Origin: CAVUEG01 sp963740525
GTDB lineage: Bacteria > Actinomycetota > Actinomycetes > Propionibacteriales > Nocardioidaceae
Direction of reading: 5' to 3'
Length of the DNA: 64,000 nucleotides
Assembly: GCA_963740525.1 (NCBI GenBank)
Contig: CAVUEG010000003.1
Location: 27,467-91,466 of the forward strand
Shown here: in pieces, positions 44,158 through 51,802 of the stretch
Numbering within the stretch: the first letter of the stretch is position 1
How the letters are laid out: every line of letters starts with the position of its first letter
Notes under the pieces: generated by a model
Seen by the model: the letters and a program-made list of their open reading frames with translations, nothing else
The model's database searches: none
What the model was told of the DNA's origin: nothing
Made by a program: the position numbers and the translations under genes

Positions 44158-45305
44158 GCCGACTGCTGGTGGTGACCAACGACTTCCCGACCCGTCGAGG
44201 CGGGATCGAGACGTTCGTGCTGTCGCTGTGCCGGGGGATGGATCCCGACTCGGTCGTCGTGTACACCGCATCGATGCCGGGTGACGTGGAGTACGACGCC
44301 ACGCTGGCGTTCCCGGTCCACCGGGACCCGACCTCGACGCTGTTGCCGACGCCTGCCGTCGCCCGCCGGGTGGTGGAGGTGATGCGTGTGCCATGACTGT
44401 GACCGAGTGCTGTTCGGGGCATCGGCGCCGCTGGGCCTGCTCGCTCCTGCGCTGCGACGGGCGGGCGCCCGGCGGATCGTGGCGCTGACCCATGGTCACG
44501 AGGTCTGGTGGGCCAGGGTGCCGTTGGCTCGCCGCCTGCTGCGTCGGATCGGCGAAGGTTGTCGACGTGCTGACCTATGTCAGCGAGTGGTGTCGTGAGG
44601 AGATCTCGAGGGCGCTCACGGCCGAGGCGGCCTCGCGCATGCAGCGGCTCTCTCCTGGCGTCGACACGGAGCGCTTCCATCCGGGATGCGGGGGAGCGGA
44701 GGTCCGGTCGCAACTGGGGATCGGGGAGACGACTCCGGTGGTGGTGTGCACGGGGCGGCTGGTTCCCCGGAAGGGGCAGGACACCCTGATCGAGTCGTGG
44801 CCGTCCGTCCTGGCGGAGCTGCCCGGGGCCAAACTCCTTCTCGTCGGCGACGGGCCCCATCGCGGGCGGCTCGAGGCCCTGGCGAAGCGACACGGCGTGG
44901 AGTCGGACGTGGTCTTCGCGGGGAGCGTTCCTTGGGAGGAGATGCCCGCCTGGACGGACGCGGGAGATGTCTTCGCGATGCCGTGCCGCACCCGACTGGC
45001 GGGGCTGGAGCCGGAAGCACTCGGCATCGTCTTCCTGGAGGCGCTTGCCTGTGGGCTTGCCGGCGGTCGTCGGAGACTCCGGTGGCGCGCCCGAGACGGT
45101 GCAGGACGGCGTCACCGGGCGAGTGGTGGACCCGCGGGATCCCGTTCAGGTCTCGGCGGCCGTGCTGGAGATGCTGGACGCTGATGACGAGGTCGGGGTC
45201 CGGGGCCGAGAGCAGGTCATCCGTTCGTGGACTTGGACAACGGCCTCAGCGACCCTCGCGCGGCTGATTGGTGACGTGCCGTCAGGGAACCCCGAGACGC
45301 ACTGA
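44154..45305 (+). CDS. PimB-like GT4 mannosyltransferase, three frameshifts
   Basis: GTG 44154 overlaps the preceding stop. Pieces in three frames join as one GT-B glycosyltransferase of about 383 aa: RLLVVTNDFPTRRGGIETFVL (nucleotide-sugar domain start), HGHEVWWARVP, VSEWCREEI, VVVCTGRLVPRKGQDTLIESW, LLLVGDGPHRG, and the EALGIVFLEALA donor motif, then VVGDSGGAPETVQDGVTG. Shifts lie near 44,390, 44,565 and 45,058. The position between the NlpC/P60 gene and fadD15 matches mycobacterial PimB' (Rv2188c, from memory), which adds the second mannose of phosphatidylinositol dimannoside. It is likely intact in the organism. Confidence 0.8.
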
Positions 45306-45336
45306 GGCTGCGGGAGCAAGCGCTCCCACAGCCTCA
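45303..45336. terminator. Bidirectional terminator between glycosyltransferase and flp1
   Basis: Arms TGAGGCTG...GGGAGC and GCTCCC...CAGCCTCA form a stem with one mismatch and a short loop. It serves the convergent plus-strand glycosyltransferase and minus-strand flp1. Confidence 0.8.
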
Positions 45337-45353
45337 GGTGAAGGTGCGGTGCG

Positions 45354-45563
45354 TCAGCTGGAGCAGCTGCCCGAGATGTTCGAGCTTTGCGACGCGATGG
45401 TGGTGCAGGTCGAGCTGAAGATGCCCTTGATGAAGCCGCCGAAGAGGAACACGACGGCGACGATGAGGGCGGCGATGCCGGCGACCAGCAGACCGTACTC
45501 GACCGCAGATGCGCCGGTCTCGTCGCGCTTGGAGGGCATCAGGTTGCGGAAGAACTCGAGCAT
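45354..45563 (-). CDS. flp: Flp/Fap-type pilin, copy 1
   Basis: 69 aa from ATG 45563, preceded by GAAAGG. The short leader MLEFFRNLMPSKRDETG is cut after Gly, leaving ASAVEYGLLVAGIAALIV, the Flp signature with Glu at +5 and Tyr at +6, and one hydrophobic helix. The C-terminus SSTCTTIASQSSNISGSCSS has two cysteines that could form a disulfide. It would be the structural subunit of the Tad pilus encoded by the genes transcribed toward it. It has its own terminator and upstream region. Confidence 0.93.
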   Translation of the reverse strand: MLEFFRNLMPSKRDETGASAVEYGLLVAGIAALIVAVVFLFGGFIKGIFSSTCTTIASQSSNISGSCSS

Positions 45564-45568
45564 GATGG

Positions 45569-45720
45569 TGCCTTTCGTAAGGTGTGGGATCCGGAGTCCC
45601 AGTGATCCGGACAGTCCCATCGTGTCAAGCGAACCAGCATTCGCGCATCGGTCGATCGGTCCGAAACCGATGGTCCCTCTGGGGGCGGGGCGTGGCCCGT
45701 GCTGACCAACTTGTCAGGTT
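45569..45720 (-). promoter_or_regulatory. flp1 upstream region with elements shared by flp2
   Basis: TTGACA lies at 45623-45628 on the minus strand, followed by GTCCGGATCACTGGGACTCC. Further upstream are CGGACCGATCGACCGATGC, with its ACCGA direct repeats, and GTTGGTCA. All recur upstream of flp2, so they are likely promoter and regulator sites. Confidence 0.55.
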
Positions 45721-45782
45721 CCTGCATTGCAGGCCCCTGCGTTTGGTACAAGCGACCGCATCCTGGCGTCTCCAAGGGACGC

Positions 45783-45820
45783 AACAGGGCCACGGGAGCC
45801 GAAGCTTCCGCGGCCCTGTT
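45783..45820 (-). terminator. flp2 terminator with UUCG loop
   Basis: Minus-strand arms AACAGGGCC and GGCCCTGTT with an inner stem closing on TTCG, the stable tetraloop. It lies 15 bp after the flp2 stop. Confidence 0.8.
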
Positions 45821-45834
45821 TGGGTGCTGTGACG

Positions 45835-46047
45835 TCAGCTGGCGCAGCTGCCAGAGATGGTCGTGCCCGACGCCCCGGCGATGGCCGAGCACGTCGAGGT
45901 GAAGATGCCCTTGATGAAGCCGCCGAAGAGGAACACGACGGCGACGATGAGGGCGGCGATGCCGGCGACCAGCAGACCGTACTCGACCGCGGATGCGCCG
46001 GTCTCGTCGCGCTTGGAGGGCATCAGGTTGCGGAAGAAGTCCAACAT
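45835..46047 (-). CDS. flp: Flp/Fap-type pilin, copy 2
   Basis: 70 aa from ATG 46047 with AAAGG upstream. Identical to copy 1 from PSKRDETG through GGFIKGIF apart from a conservative change in the leader (MLDFF). The C-terminal tail differs: TSTCSAIAGASGTTISGSCAS, again with two cysteines. The conserved core is also almost identical in DNA, pointing to recent duplication or gene conversion. It forms its own transcription unit. Confidence 0.92.
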   Translation of the reverse strand: MLDFFRNLMPSKRDETGASAVEYGLLVAGIAALIVAVVFLFGGFIKGIFTSTCSAIAGASGTTISGSCAS

Positions 46048-46052
46048 GGTGG

Positions 46053-46200
46053 TGCCTTTCTGTCTTGTCAGTGTCTGGAGTCCCAGTGATCCGGACCTTG
46101 ACATCGTGTCAAGTGTGCAAGCCGTTGTGCATCGGTCGTTCGGTCCGAACGTGATGGTCTCTGTGAGCGTGGTCCGTGGCCCATGGTGACCAACTTGGGC
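46053..46200 (-). promoter_or_regulatory. flp2 upstream region
   Basis: Minus-strand TTGACA at 46107-46112, GTCCGGATCACTGGGACTCC, CGGACCGAACGACCGATGC and AGTTGGTCA align with flp1, with matching order and spacing. Confidence 0.55.
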
Positions 46201-46277
46201 CGTTCCGTCTGCGCAGGACGACGTTCTTTGGTACCAGGACCGCCGCTCACTCCTGCGAATCGACTCGGCACGCAGAC

Positions 46278-46311
46278 GAGCAGGCCGAGAGTGCTGATTC
46301 TCGGCCTGCTC
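46278..46311 (-). terminator. flp3 terminator
   Basis: Perfect 13-bp arms GAGCAGGCCGAGA (46278-46290) and TCTCGGCCTGCTC (46299-46311) around an 8-nt loop, 15 bp after the flp3 stop. Confidence 0.85.
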
Positions 46312-46326
46312 GAACGTTCGCCGAGG

Positions 46327-46536
46327 TCAGCTGGAGCAGCTGCCCGAGACCGTAGAACCCCCGGAAGCGATGGCGGCGCAGGTGGAGGTGAAGATGCCCT
46401 TGATGAAGCCGCCGAAGAGGAACACGACGGCGACGATGAGGGCGGCGATGCCGGCGACCAGCAGACCGTACTCGACCGCGGATGCGCCGGTCTCGTCGCG
46501 CTTGGAGGGCATGAGGTTGCGGAAGAACTCGAGCAT
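46327..46536 (-). CDS. flp: Flp/Fap-type pilin, copy 3
   Basis: 69 aa from ATG 46536 with GAAAGG upstream. Same leader and core as copy 1; tail TSTCAAIASGGSTVSGSCSS keeps both cysteines. Of the three it lies nearest the response-regulator gene. Only the last ~20 residues vary between copies, the part expected to be exposed on the pilus surface. Confidence 0.93.
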   Translation of the reverse strand: MLEFFRNLMPSKRDETGASAVEYGLLVAGIAALIVAVVFLFGGFIKGIFTSTCAAIASGGSTVSGSCSS

Positions 46537-46541
46537 GATGG

Positions 46542-46690
46542 GGCCTTTCGTCAAGGTGGCGCCCGGACACCCAGTCATCCGAACGCTTCCATCGTCGCAA
46601 GTCGGAGGGCTTTGCACATCCGACTTACGGTCCTAGCAGGGTGGTCACTGTTGGTCCGGCGACATAGCCCGGGATGACCAATCTGCCCGA
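46542..46690 (-). promoter_or_regulatory. flp3 upstream region
   Basis: TTGCGACGATGG replaces TTGACACGATG, followed by TTCGGATGACTGGGTGTCC and a distant ATTGGTCATC. It is a diverged version of the flp1/flp2 layout, so flp3 may be expressed differently. Confidence 0.45.
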
Positions 46691-46694
46691 TTTC

Positions 46695-47333
46695 TCAGCG
46701 GTCGTCGGCGGAGTTTGATACAAGTCCCATACGCATGGCCGTCACGAGGGCCTGGGACCGGTTGGAAGCGCCCAGCTTCTCGTAGATCCTCGCGATGTGG
46801 GTCTTGGCCGTGGACTGCGACACGTAGAGGATCCCCGCTATCTGGCTGATCCCGTGGCCGTCCGCCAGCAGCTGGAGGACCTCGTTCTCGCGCTCGGACA
46901 GGCGTGGAGCCGACGACGACAGCCGCCTGGTCATCGCCTCGGCCAGTCCGGCGCAGGCGAAGGACGTGGGGGAGACCTTCGCGTGCTTGGCCGCGGCCAC
47001 GACGTCAGTGGCAGGTGCGTCCTTGCCCACGAAGGCCGAGGCGCCGGCCTCCATCGCACCGAAGATCTGCTCGTCTCCCGAGTACATCGTCAGGACGACG
47101 AGACCGATGTCACGAGAGTCGCCGCGCAGGCTCCGGACCAGGTCGAGGCCGGAGCCGTCCGGGAGCTGGATGTCCGTCACGACGACGTCGGGAGTGGTGG
47201 CCCGCGTGAGCGCCATGGCCTCGGCCAGCGTGCTGGCTTGCGCGCAGATCTCGAAGGAGCCGTCACGTTCGAAAGCGCGCGCCAGCCCGTCGCGGATCAG
47301 CTGGTGGTCGTCCACCAGGACCACCGAGGTCAT
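46695..47333 (-). CDS. NarL/FixJ-family response regulator
   Basis: 212 aa. Receiver domain: VVLVDDHQLIRDG (acidic pair), TPDVVVTDIQLPDGSG (phosphoacceptor Asp), LTMYS and FVGKDAP (conserved Lys). The C-terminal LuxR-type helix-turn-helix is LSERENEVLQLLADGHGISQIAGILYVSQSTAKTHI. Its start overlaps the histidine-kinase stop by 4 bp. It is the last gene of the tad operon before the flp genes, so it probably controls pilin or pilus expression. Confidence 0.93.
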   Translation of the reverse strand: MTSVVLVDDHQLIRDGLARAFERDGSFEICAQASTLAEAMALTRATTPDVVVTDIQLPDGSGLDLVRSLRGDSRDIGLVVLTMYSGDEQIFGAMEAGASAFVGKDAPATDVVAAAKHAKVSPTSFACAGLAEAMTRRLSSSAPRLSERENEVLQLLADGHGISQIAGILYVSQSTAKTHIARIYEKLGASNRSQALVTAMRMGLVSNSADDR

Positions 47334-48922
47334 GCCACCACCTCGTCGTCGGTGGACCGGGCCGACTCTCGTCTTGCTCGGTTCACGTCCGCGAGACCGT
47401 CACTGGTCACCGGCCCGATGCGGACGCGCACCTGGGTCCCGGTGTCCGCGGCGTCGGAGATTTCCAGACGGGCGGAGATCCTCTCAGCGCGCTCGCGCAT
47501 GATGCGAACCCCTTGGGAGTCGGGTGATGCCGGCTGAATGCCGACACCGTCGTCACGCACCAGTATCTCCGCCATGGGTGGGTGGACCGAACAGCTGACC
47601 CAGAGAGTGCGCGCCTGCGAGTGCCGTCGCGCGTTCGTCATCGCCTCCTGGGCGATCCGGAGCAGCTCTGCCTCGACATCGGGCCGAAGGCGCATGCTCC
47701 CCTCGTCGAGGGTGAGGTGGACCTTGAGCCCGGCCCGCGAGCCGACCTGGCGGGCGTAGCGGGCGATGCTCGTGCCGAGGCCCTCGCTGGAGCTGACGTC
47801 GTTGCGGAGGTCGAAGACGGAGTACCGCAGCTCCGAGACCACCTGCTGGACCGACGAGCGCACCTCGTGGACCCGGTCCCGGAAGGCCTCGTCGTTGGCC
47901 TCGGCGGCCAGGTCGTCGAGCAGGTAGCCCAGAGAGGCAACGTCCTGGGCTACCCCGTCGTGCACCTCTCGGGCCAGCCGGTGGCGTTCCTCGTGCGTCG
48001 CGGCCAGACGGACGTCGTCGAAGAGCAGGGCGGTGTCGAGGCGGAGTGCATCCTGGCCGACGACCAGCACCACCCGGGTGATCGCCGCGTCCGCGGGAAC
48101 CTCGCCGGAGTTGACCACCAGCGTCGCGACGACGCGATGGTCCACCGCAAGGGGGATGAGCGTACGGAAGCCGCGCTGGATGACCTCGCGGTGCTTCCAG
48201 GTCTCGATGACCAGTGCCTCGCAGTCGTAGAACTCCTCCACCGCGGCCGCGTCAGAGTAGCGGAGCGGGGTCACCACATCGCCGTCACTGCGGACGAACA
48301 CCGCAGCGCGGCCGGCGCCCAGCTCCTCCAGAGCGGTGGACATGATCCGGTCGGCGATGTCGGTGGGGTCCAGGCCGGCGGTGAGTCGTCCGGACAGCGC
48401 CCTGAGCTGGGTGAGCAGCTCACGGGCGTTCCGGTAGTTCTCGTCCGCCTCGGCGGAGCGAAGGTGGATCGACCTCACGAAGCTGCCCAGAAGGCCCAGT
48501 CCGAGGCCGGTGATGACCCAGGTGAGCACCATCTGGCCCTCGGTCGCGTCGAACGGGGCCTGGAAGCGGACCGAGGTGCCGGCGAAGGTGATCAGCTCGA
48601 CGGCGAGAATGGTCCAGAGGCCGGTGATGCCGCGATGCAGGCCCCCCATCAGGGCGGGGATGGCGAGGTAGGGGACCAGGATCGGGGTTGCCTGAAAGGT
48701 GATCCCGATGGTGGCGCCCACGAGGCAGGCCTCGGCGGCCACGAGCCACGCGCGGCGCACCCGCCCACTGGCCGAGGCGATGAGCGAGGCACCGGAGATG
48801 CACAGGAGCACCAGCACCCCGGTCAATGCGGTGCTGCCTGTGCCGAAGGTGATCGCCAGGCTGAGGATCGCGGCGAGACTGAATACCCGAGCGGCCAGGG
48901 AGATGCGCTCGAGCGTGGTCAT
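47330..48922 (-). CDS. Membrane histidine kinase (HisKA_3 type)
   Basis: 530 aa from ATG 48922. About five to six membrane helices (residues ~10-150), then a GAF-like sensor region (~190-320), the HisKA_3 dimerisation box ERHRLAREVHDGVAQDVASLGYLL with the phospho-His, and an HATPase_c domain (AQEAMTNARRHSQA, ILVRDDGVGI). It phosphorylates the adjacent regulator. Its start overlaps the tadC stop (ATGA), so kinase synthesis is tied to pilus-machinery synthesis. The signal is unknown. Confidence 0.92.
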   Translation of the reverse strand: MTTLERISLAARVFSLAAILSLAITFGTGSTALTGVLVLLCISGASLIASASGRVRRAWLVAAEACLVGATIGITFQATPILVPYLAIPALMGGLHRGITGLWTILAVELITFAGTSVRFQAPFDATEGQMVLTWVITGLGLGLLGSFVRSIHLRSAEADENYRNARELLTQLRALSGRLTAGLDPTDIADRIMSTALEELGAGRAAVFVRSDGDVVTPLRYSDAAAVEEFYDCEALVIETWKHREVIQRGFRTLIPLAVDHRVVATLVVNSGEVPADAAITRVVLVVGQDALRLDTALLFDDVRLAATHEERHRLAREVHDGVAQDVASLGYLLDDLAAEANDEAFRDRVHEVRSSVQQVVSELRYSVFDLRNDVSSSEGLGTSIARYARQVGSRAGLKVHLTLDEGSMRLRPDVEAELLRIAQEAMTNARRHSQARTLWVSCSVHPPMAEILVRDDGVGIQPASPDSQGVRIMRERAERISARLEISDAADTGTQVRVRIGPVTSDGLADVNRARRESARSTDDEVVA

Positions 48923-49857
48923 CAGACGCCCGCGAAGTTCTTCATGATGCTGATAGCGGCCGGGCCGAGGACGGCGATGAACAGGCACGGCAGGATGCAG
49001 AAGATCAGCGGGACCAGGATCTTGACCGGCACCTTCTGGGCCTGCTCCTCCGCCCACTGCCTCCGCTTCACCCGGATCTCGCTCGACTGCACGCGCAGCA
49101 CCTGGCCGATCGGGATGCCGAAGGCGTCCGCCTGCACCATGGCGCTGATGAACGAGCGCAGGTCAGGGAGGTTGGTGCGGTCGCCCAGGCTCCGCAGGGA
49201 GTCGGAGCGGGCGCGCCCGATCTGCATCTCCTGCAGGACGCGGGCGAACTCGTCGGCCAGCGGGCCGTCGGTGTTCTTGGCGACGTGCGCGAGCGCCGCG
49301 TCGAAGCCGAGGCCCGACTCGACCGAGATGGTCAACAGGTCGAGGGCGTCCGGAAGGGCTCGCTGGAGGATCGCGGTGCGGTCGTACGCCTTCTGGTACA
49401 GGATGAAGTTGGGCCCGCTGTAGCCGATCAGCGAGGCCACCACGACCAGACCGAGCGTGGGGGCGAAGCCGAGGCTCATCACCAGCGAGACCACCAGCGA
49501 GAGTGCCAGGGCCAGCGCGAAGCCGATCACCTTCAGCGAGGTGACGCGGTCGACATTCCAGCCGTCCGGGTTTCCGGCAAGCTCGAGCTTCTGCCGGATC
49601 CGGTCGTTGTGGTCGGCCGGGGTGAGCCGGCGGCCGATCCCGAGGGACTTGCTGAGGAGGGGGTTCAGGACGCGTTCGCGGAAGGGCTGGTCGAGCTCAC
49701 CCGTCATCGAGGTCGGCGCGCTCGACAGGGCGTCGAGGACGGCCAGGGATCGGTTGATCCCCTTGGACTCGGGCGTCATCACGCCGATCATGGACAGGAG
49801 CAGGACGATGCCCGCGAAGATGCAACCGAGGCCCACCAGCATCACGACGGTACTCAT
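48922..49857 (-). CDS. tadC: TadC-like inner-membrane platform protein
   Basis: 311 aa with three to four membrane helices and a GspF/T2SSF domain: LDLLTISVESGLGFDAALAHVAKNTDGPL and MVQADAFGIPIGQVLRVQSSEIRVKRRQWAEEQAQK are TadC signatures. Acts with TadB and the ATPase TadA to assemble Flp pili. It lies 4 bp after the VWA-TadB gene and is coupled to the kinase gene. Confidence 0.92.
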   Translation of the reverse strand: MSTVVMLVGLGCIFAGIVLLLSMIGVMTPESKGINRSLAVLDALSSAPTSMTGELDQPFRERVLNPLLSKSLGIGRRLTPADHNDRIRQKLELAGNPDGWNVDRVTSLKVIGFALALALSLVVSLVMSLGFAPTLGLVVVASLIGYSGPNFILYQKAYDRTAILQRALPDALDLLTISVESGLGFDAALAHVAKNTDGPLADEFARVLQEMQIGRARSDSLRSLGDRTNLPDLRSFISAMVQADAFGIPIGQVLRVQSSEIRVKRRQWAEEQAQKVPVKILVPLIFCILPCLFIAVLGPAAISIMKNFAGV

Positions 49858-49861
49858 CGAC

Positions 49862-51802
49862 TCACACCTCCACCTTCACCAGGCGCGTCATCCAGAAGAT
49901 GCCCACCGACAACAACGTGGCCATCGCTGCGACCATCACCCAGCCGAGCGGCTCCTGGAACATCGGGGCGACGTACTTGGGACGACTCAGCATCAGGTAG
50001 AGCAGGAAGATCGGTGGCAGACCGCCCAGGATCCAGCACGAGAGGCGACCCTCAGCCGACAGTGCGCGGACGTGGCGGCGCAGGTACTCCCGCTCGCGCA
50101 GCGTCGCCGCCACGGTCAGGAGCAGCTCGGCCAGGTTGCCGCCGACCTCGCGCTGGATCCGGATCGCCATGACGACCCAGGCGAAGTCCTTGCTCTCCAT
50201 GCGCTCACCGACGGTCTCGAGGGAGTCCTCGAGGGTGACGCCGAGCCTGCTTTCGATCAGGACCCGCCGGAACTCGCCGGCGATGGGCTCGACACCTTCG
50301 CGCACGATCGTGTCGAGTGACTGGGCCAGCGAGAGTCCGGCCGACAGACTGCCCGACATCAGCTGGAGCGTGTCGGCGAGCCCGGCGTTGAAGGCCGCGA
50401 GGCGGCGAGTACGGCGGATGCCGAGCCAGATCCACGGCAGGAAGGCGCCGGCGGCGATGAAGATGATCGTGAAGATGGGGTTCCCTGAGCTGATCAGGAA
50501 GCCGATGAGCGCTGCCGCGACGGTGATGCCGGCGTGCGCCAGCAGCCATTCGGCAGGCTTCATCGCGGAGCCGGCCCCTTCGAGCCGCTCCCCGATCCGG
50601 GCCTCGAGACCCTTGTTGTTCGACAGTGCCCGTTGGGCGACCTGCTTGGCCTGGCCGGTGAGGCTCTGGCTGTCGAGGTGCGCCTTGGCCTCGGAGAAGC
50701 TCGTGGCCCCTCCCATGGTGGCCCCGGCGGGACGACCCGAGGCGTGGGCGGCGAGCGTCTCCTCGAGACTGAACTTGGTCTCACCCACGGCCCCGGGCAC
50801 GAAGATCAGGATGCAGACCGCGAGGAGCCCGAGCGCGACTGCTCCGACGCCGGCCCACATCACCGAGGCGGGGACCAGCGTGGGCGTGGCCGGCGCCTCG
50901 AGCACGACGGCCTCGGGCTCGGCGGCGGGGGCGTCCCGCACCGTGACGAAGGCGCTGTCGGAGAAGGTCTGGGTGCCCGCAGTGAGGGTGACCGAGAGGT
51001 CGGCCTGCTGCGCGGTGAACCCCGCTGGTACCTCGACCGTCACCAGGATCTGACGAGCGAGGATGTCGGCCTCGGACGAGAAGACCGCCGAGAGCGCCTT
51101 CGGGTCGGCACTGAGCACCTGCCCGCTCCCCGCGTCGGCCATGGCGGTCAGCGGCGCGAGCTCCCTGCCGGTCTGTCCGAGGGCGACGACGTCGACCTGG
51201 ATCTCGGCGTCCCTGATGGCGGTGGTGACGGCGGCGAGGGTGGTCCCGGTGGTGTCCTTGCCATCGGAGAGGACGATCACGCTGCGGGCGCCCTCGGCCC
51301 CGGCAGCGTTCACTGCCGAGATCACGCCGTCGTTCAGATGGGTTTGCTGGGAGAGCGCCAGGGAGGCGATGACCGCCCGGGTCGACTCGCGGTCCAGGGA
51401 CGGCTGCTGCGGAACCTGGACGTCGCCGGCGAACGCGACGACGCCGACGTAGACGTCGTCCGGGACGCTGGCCAGGAACGCGTTCGCCGCGGCCTTCGCC
51501 TGGTCGAACCGCTGGCCCTTCATGCTGTTGCTGGTGTCGATGGCCAAGATGGCGGTGCGCCGGAGGGTGGTCGCACCGGTCGCGGGCTCCGCGACCGCGT
51601 TGACCGGGGTGCCGTCGAGACTGACCTGTGCCGACGCCAGGTCGACCTGCGCCTCCGGTGGCACCGAGTACAGGATCTGGAGCTGGGTGCCGTTGCTCTC
51701 CACGTGAGCGATTCCCGAGTCGTCGGCGGCGGAGGCGGGTCCCCCGGCGAGAACCACCGTGGAGACGACCGCCCCGAGGATCAGGTGACGGAGGCGACGC
51801 AT
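49862..51802 (-). CDS. tadB: TadB platform protein fused to an N-terminal von Willebrand A domain
   Basis: 646 aa. A signal peptide (residues 1-25) leads to a ~60-residue beta region, then a VWA domain (about 83-265) with a complete MIDAS: DTSNS at 89-93, Thr154 and Asp180 in VIVLSDGKD. A membrane helix follows at ~314-336, and a TadB/T2SSF membrane domain (from ~420, SLSAGLSLAQSLDTIVREG, IQREVGGNLAELLLTVAATLRERE). Standard TadB has no exported VWA part, so the pilus platform here carries a metal-dependent adhesion-type module outside the membrane. The gene overlaps tadA by 1 bp. Confidence 0.93.
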   Translation of the reverse strand: MRRLRHLILGAVVSTVVLAGGPASAADDSGIAHVESNGTQLQILYSVPPEAQVDLASAQVSLDGTPVNAVAEPATGATTLRRTAILAIDTSNSMKGQRFDQAKAAANAFLASVPDDVYVGVVAFAGDVQVPQQPSLDRESTRAVIASLALSQQTHLNDGVISAVNAAGAEGARSVIVLSDGKDTTGTTLAAVTTAIRDAEIQVDVVALGQTGRELAPLTAMADAGSGQVLSADPKALSAVFSSEADILARQILVTVEVPAGFTAQQADLSVTLTAGTQTFSDSAFVTVRDAPAAEPEAVVLEAPATPTLVPASVMWAGVGAVALGLLAVCILIFVPGAVGETKFSLEETLAAHASGRPAGATMGGATSFSEAKAHLDSQSLTGQAKQVAQRALSNNKGLEARIGERLEGAGSAMKPAEWLLAHAGITVAAALIGFLISSGNPIFTIIFIAAGAFLPWIWLGIRRTRRLAAFNAGLADTLQLMSGSLSAGLSLAQSLDTIVREGVEPIAGEFRRVLIESRLGVTLEDSLETVGERMESKDFAWVVMAIRIQREVGGNLAELLLTVAATLREREYLRRHVRALSAEGRLSCWILGGLPPIFLLYLMLSRPKYVAPMFQEPLGWVMVAAMATLLSVGIFWMTRLVKVEV

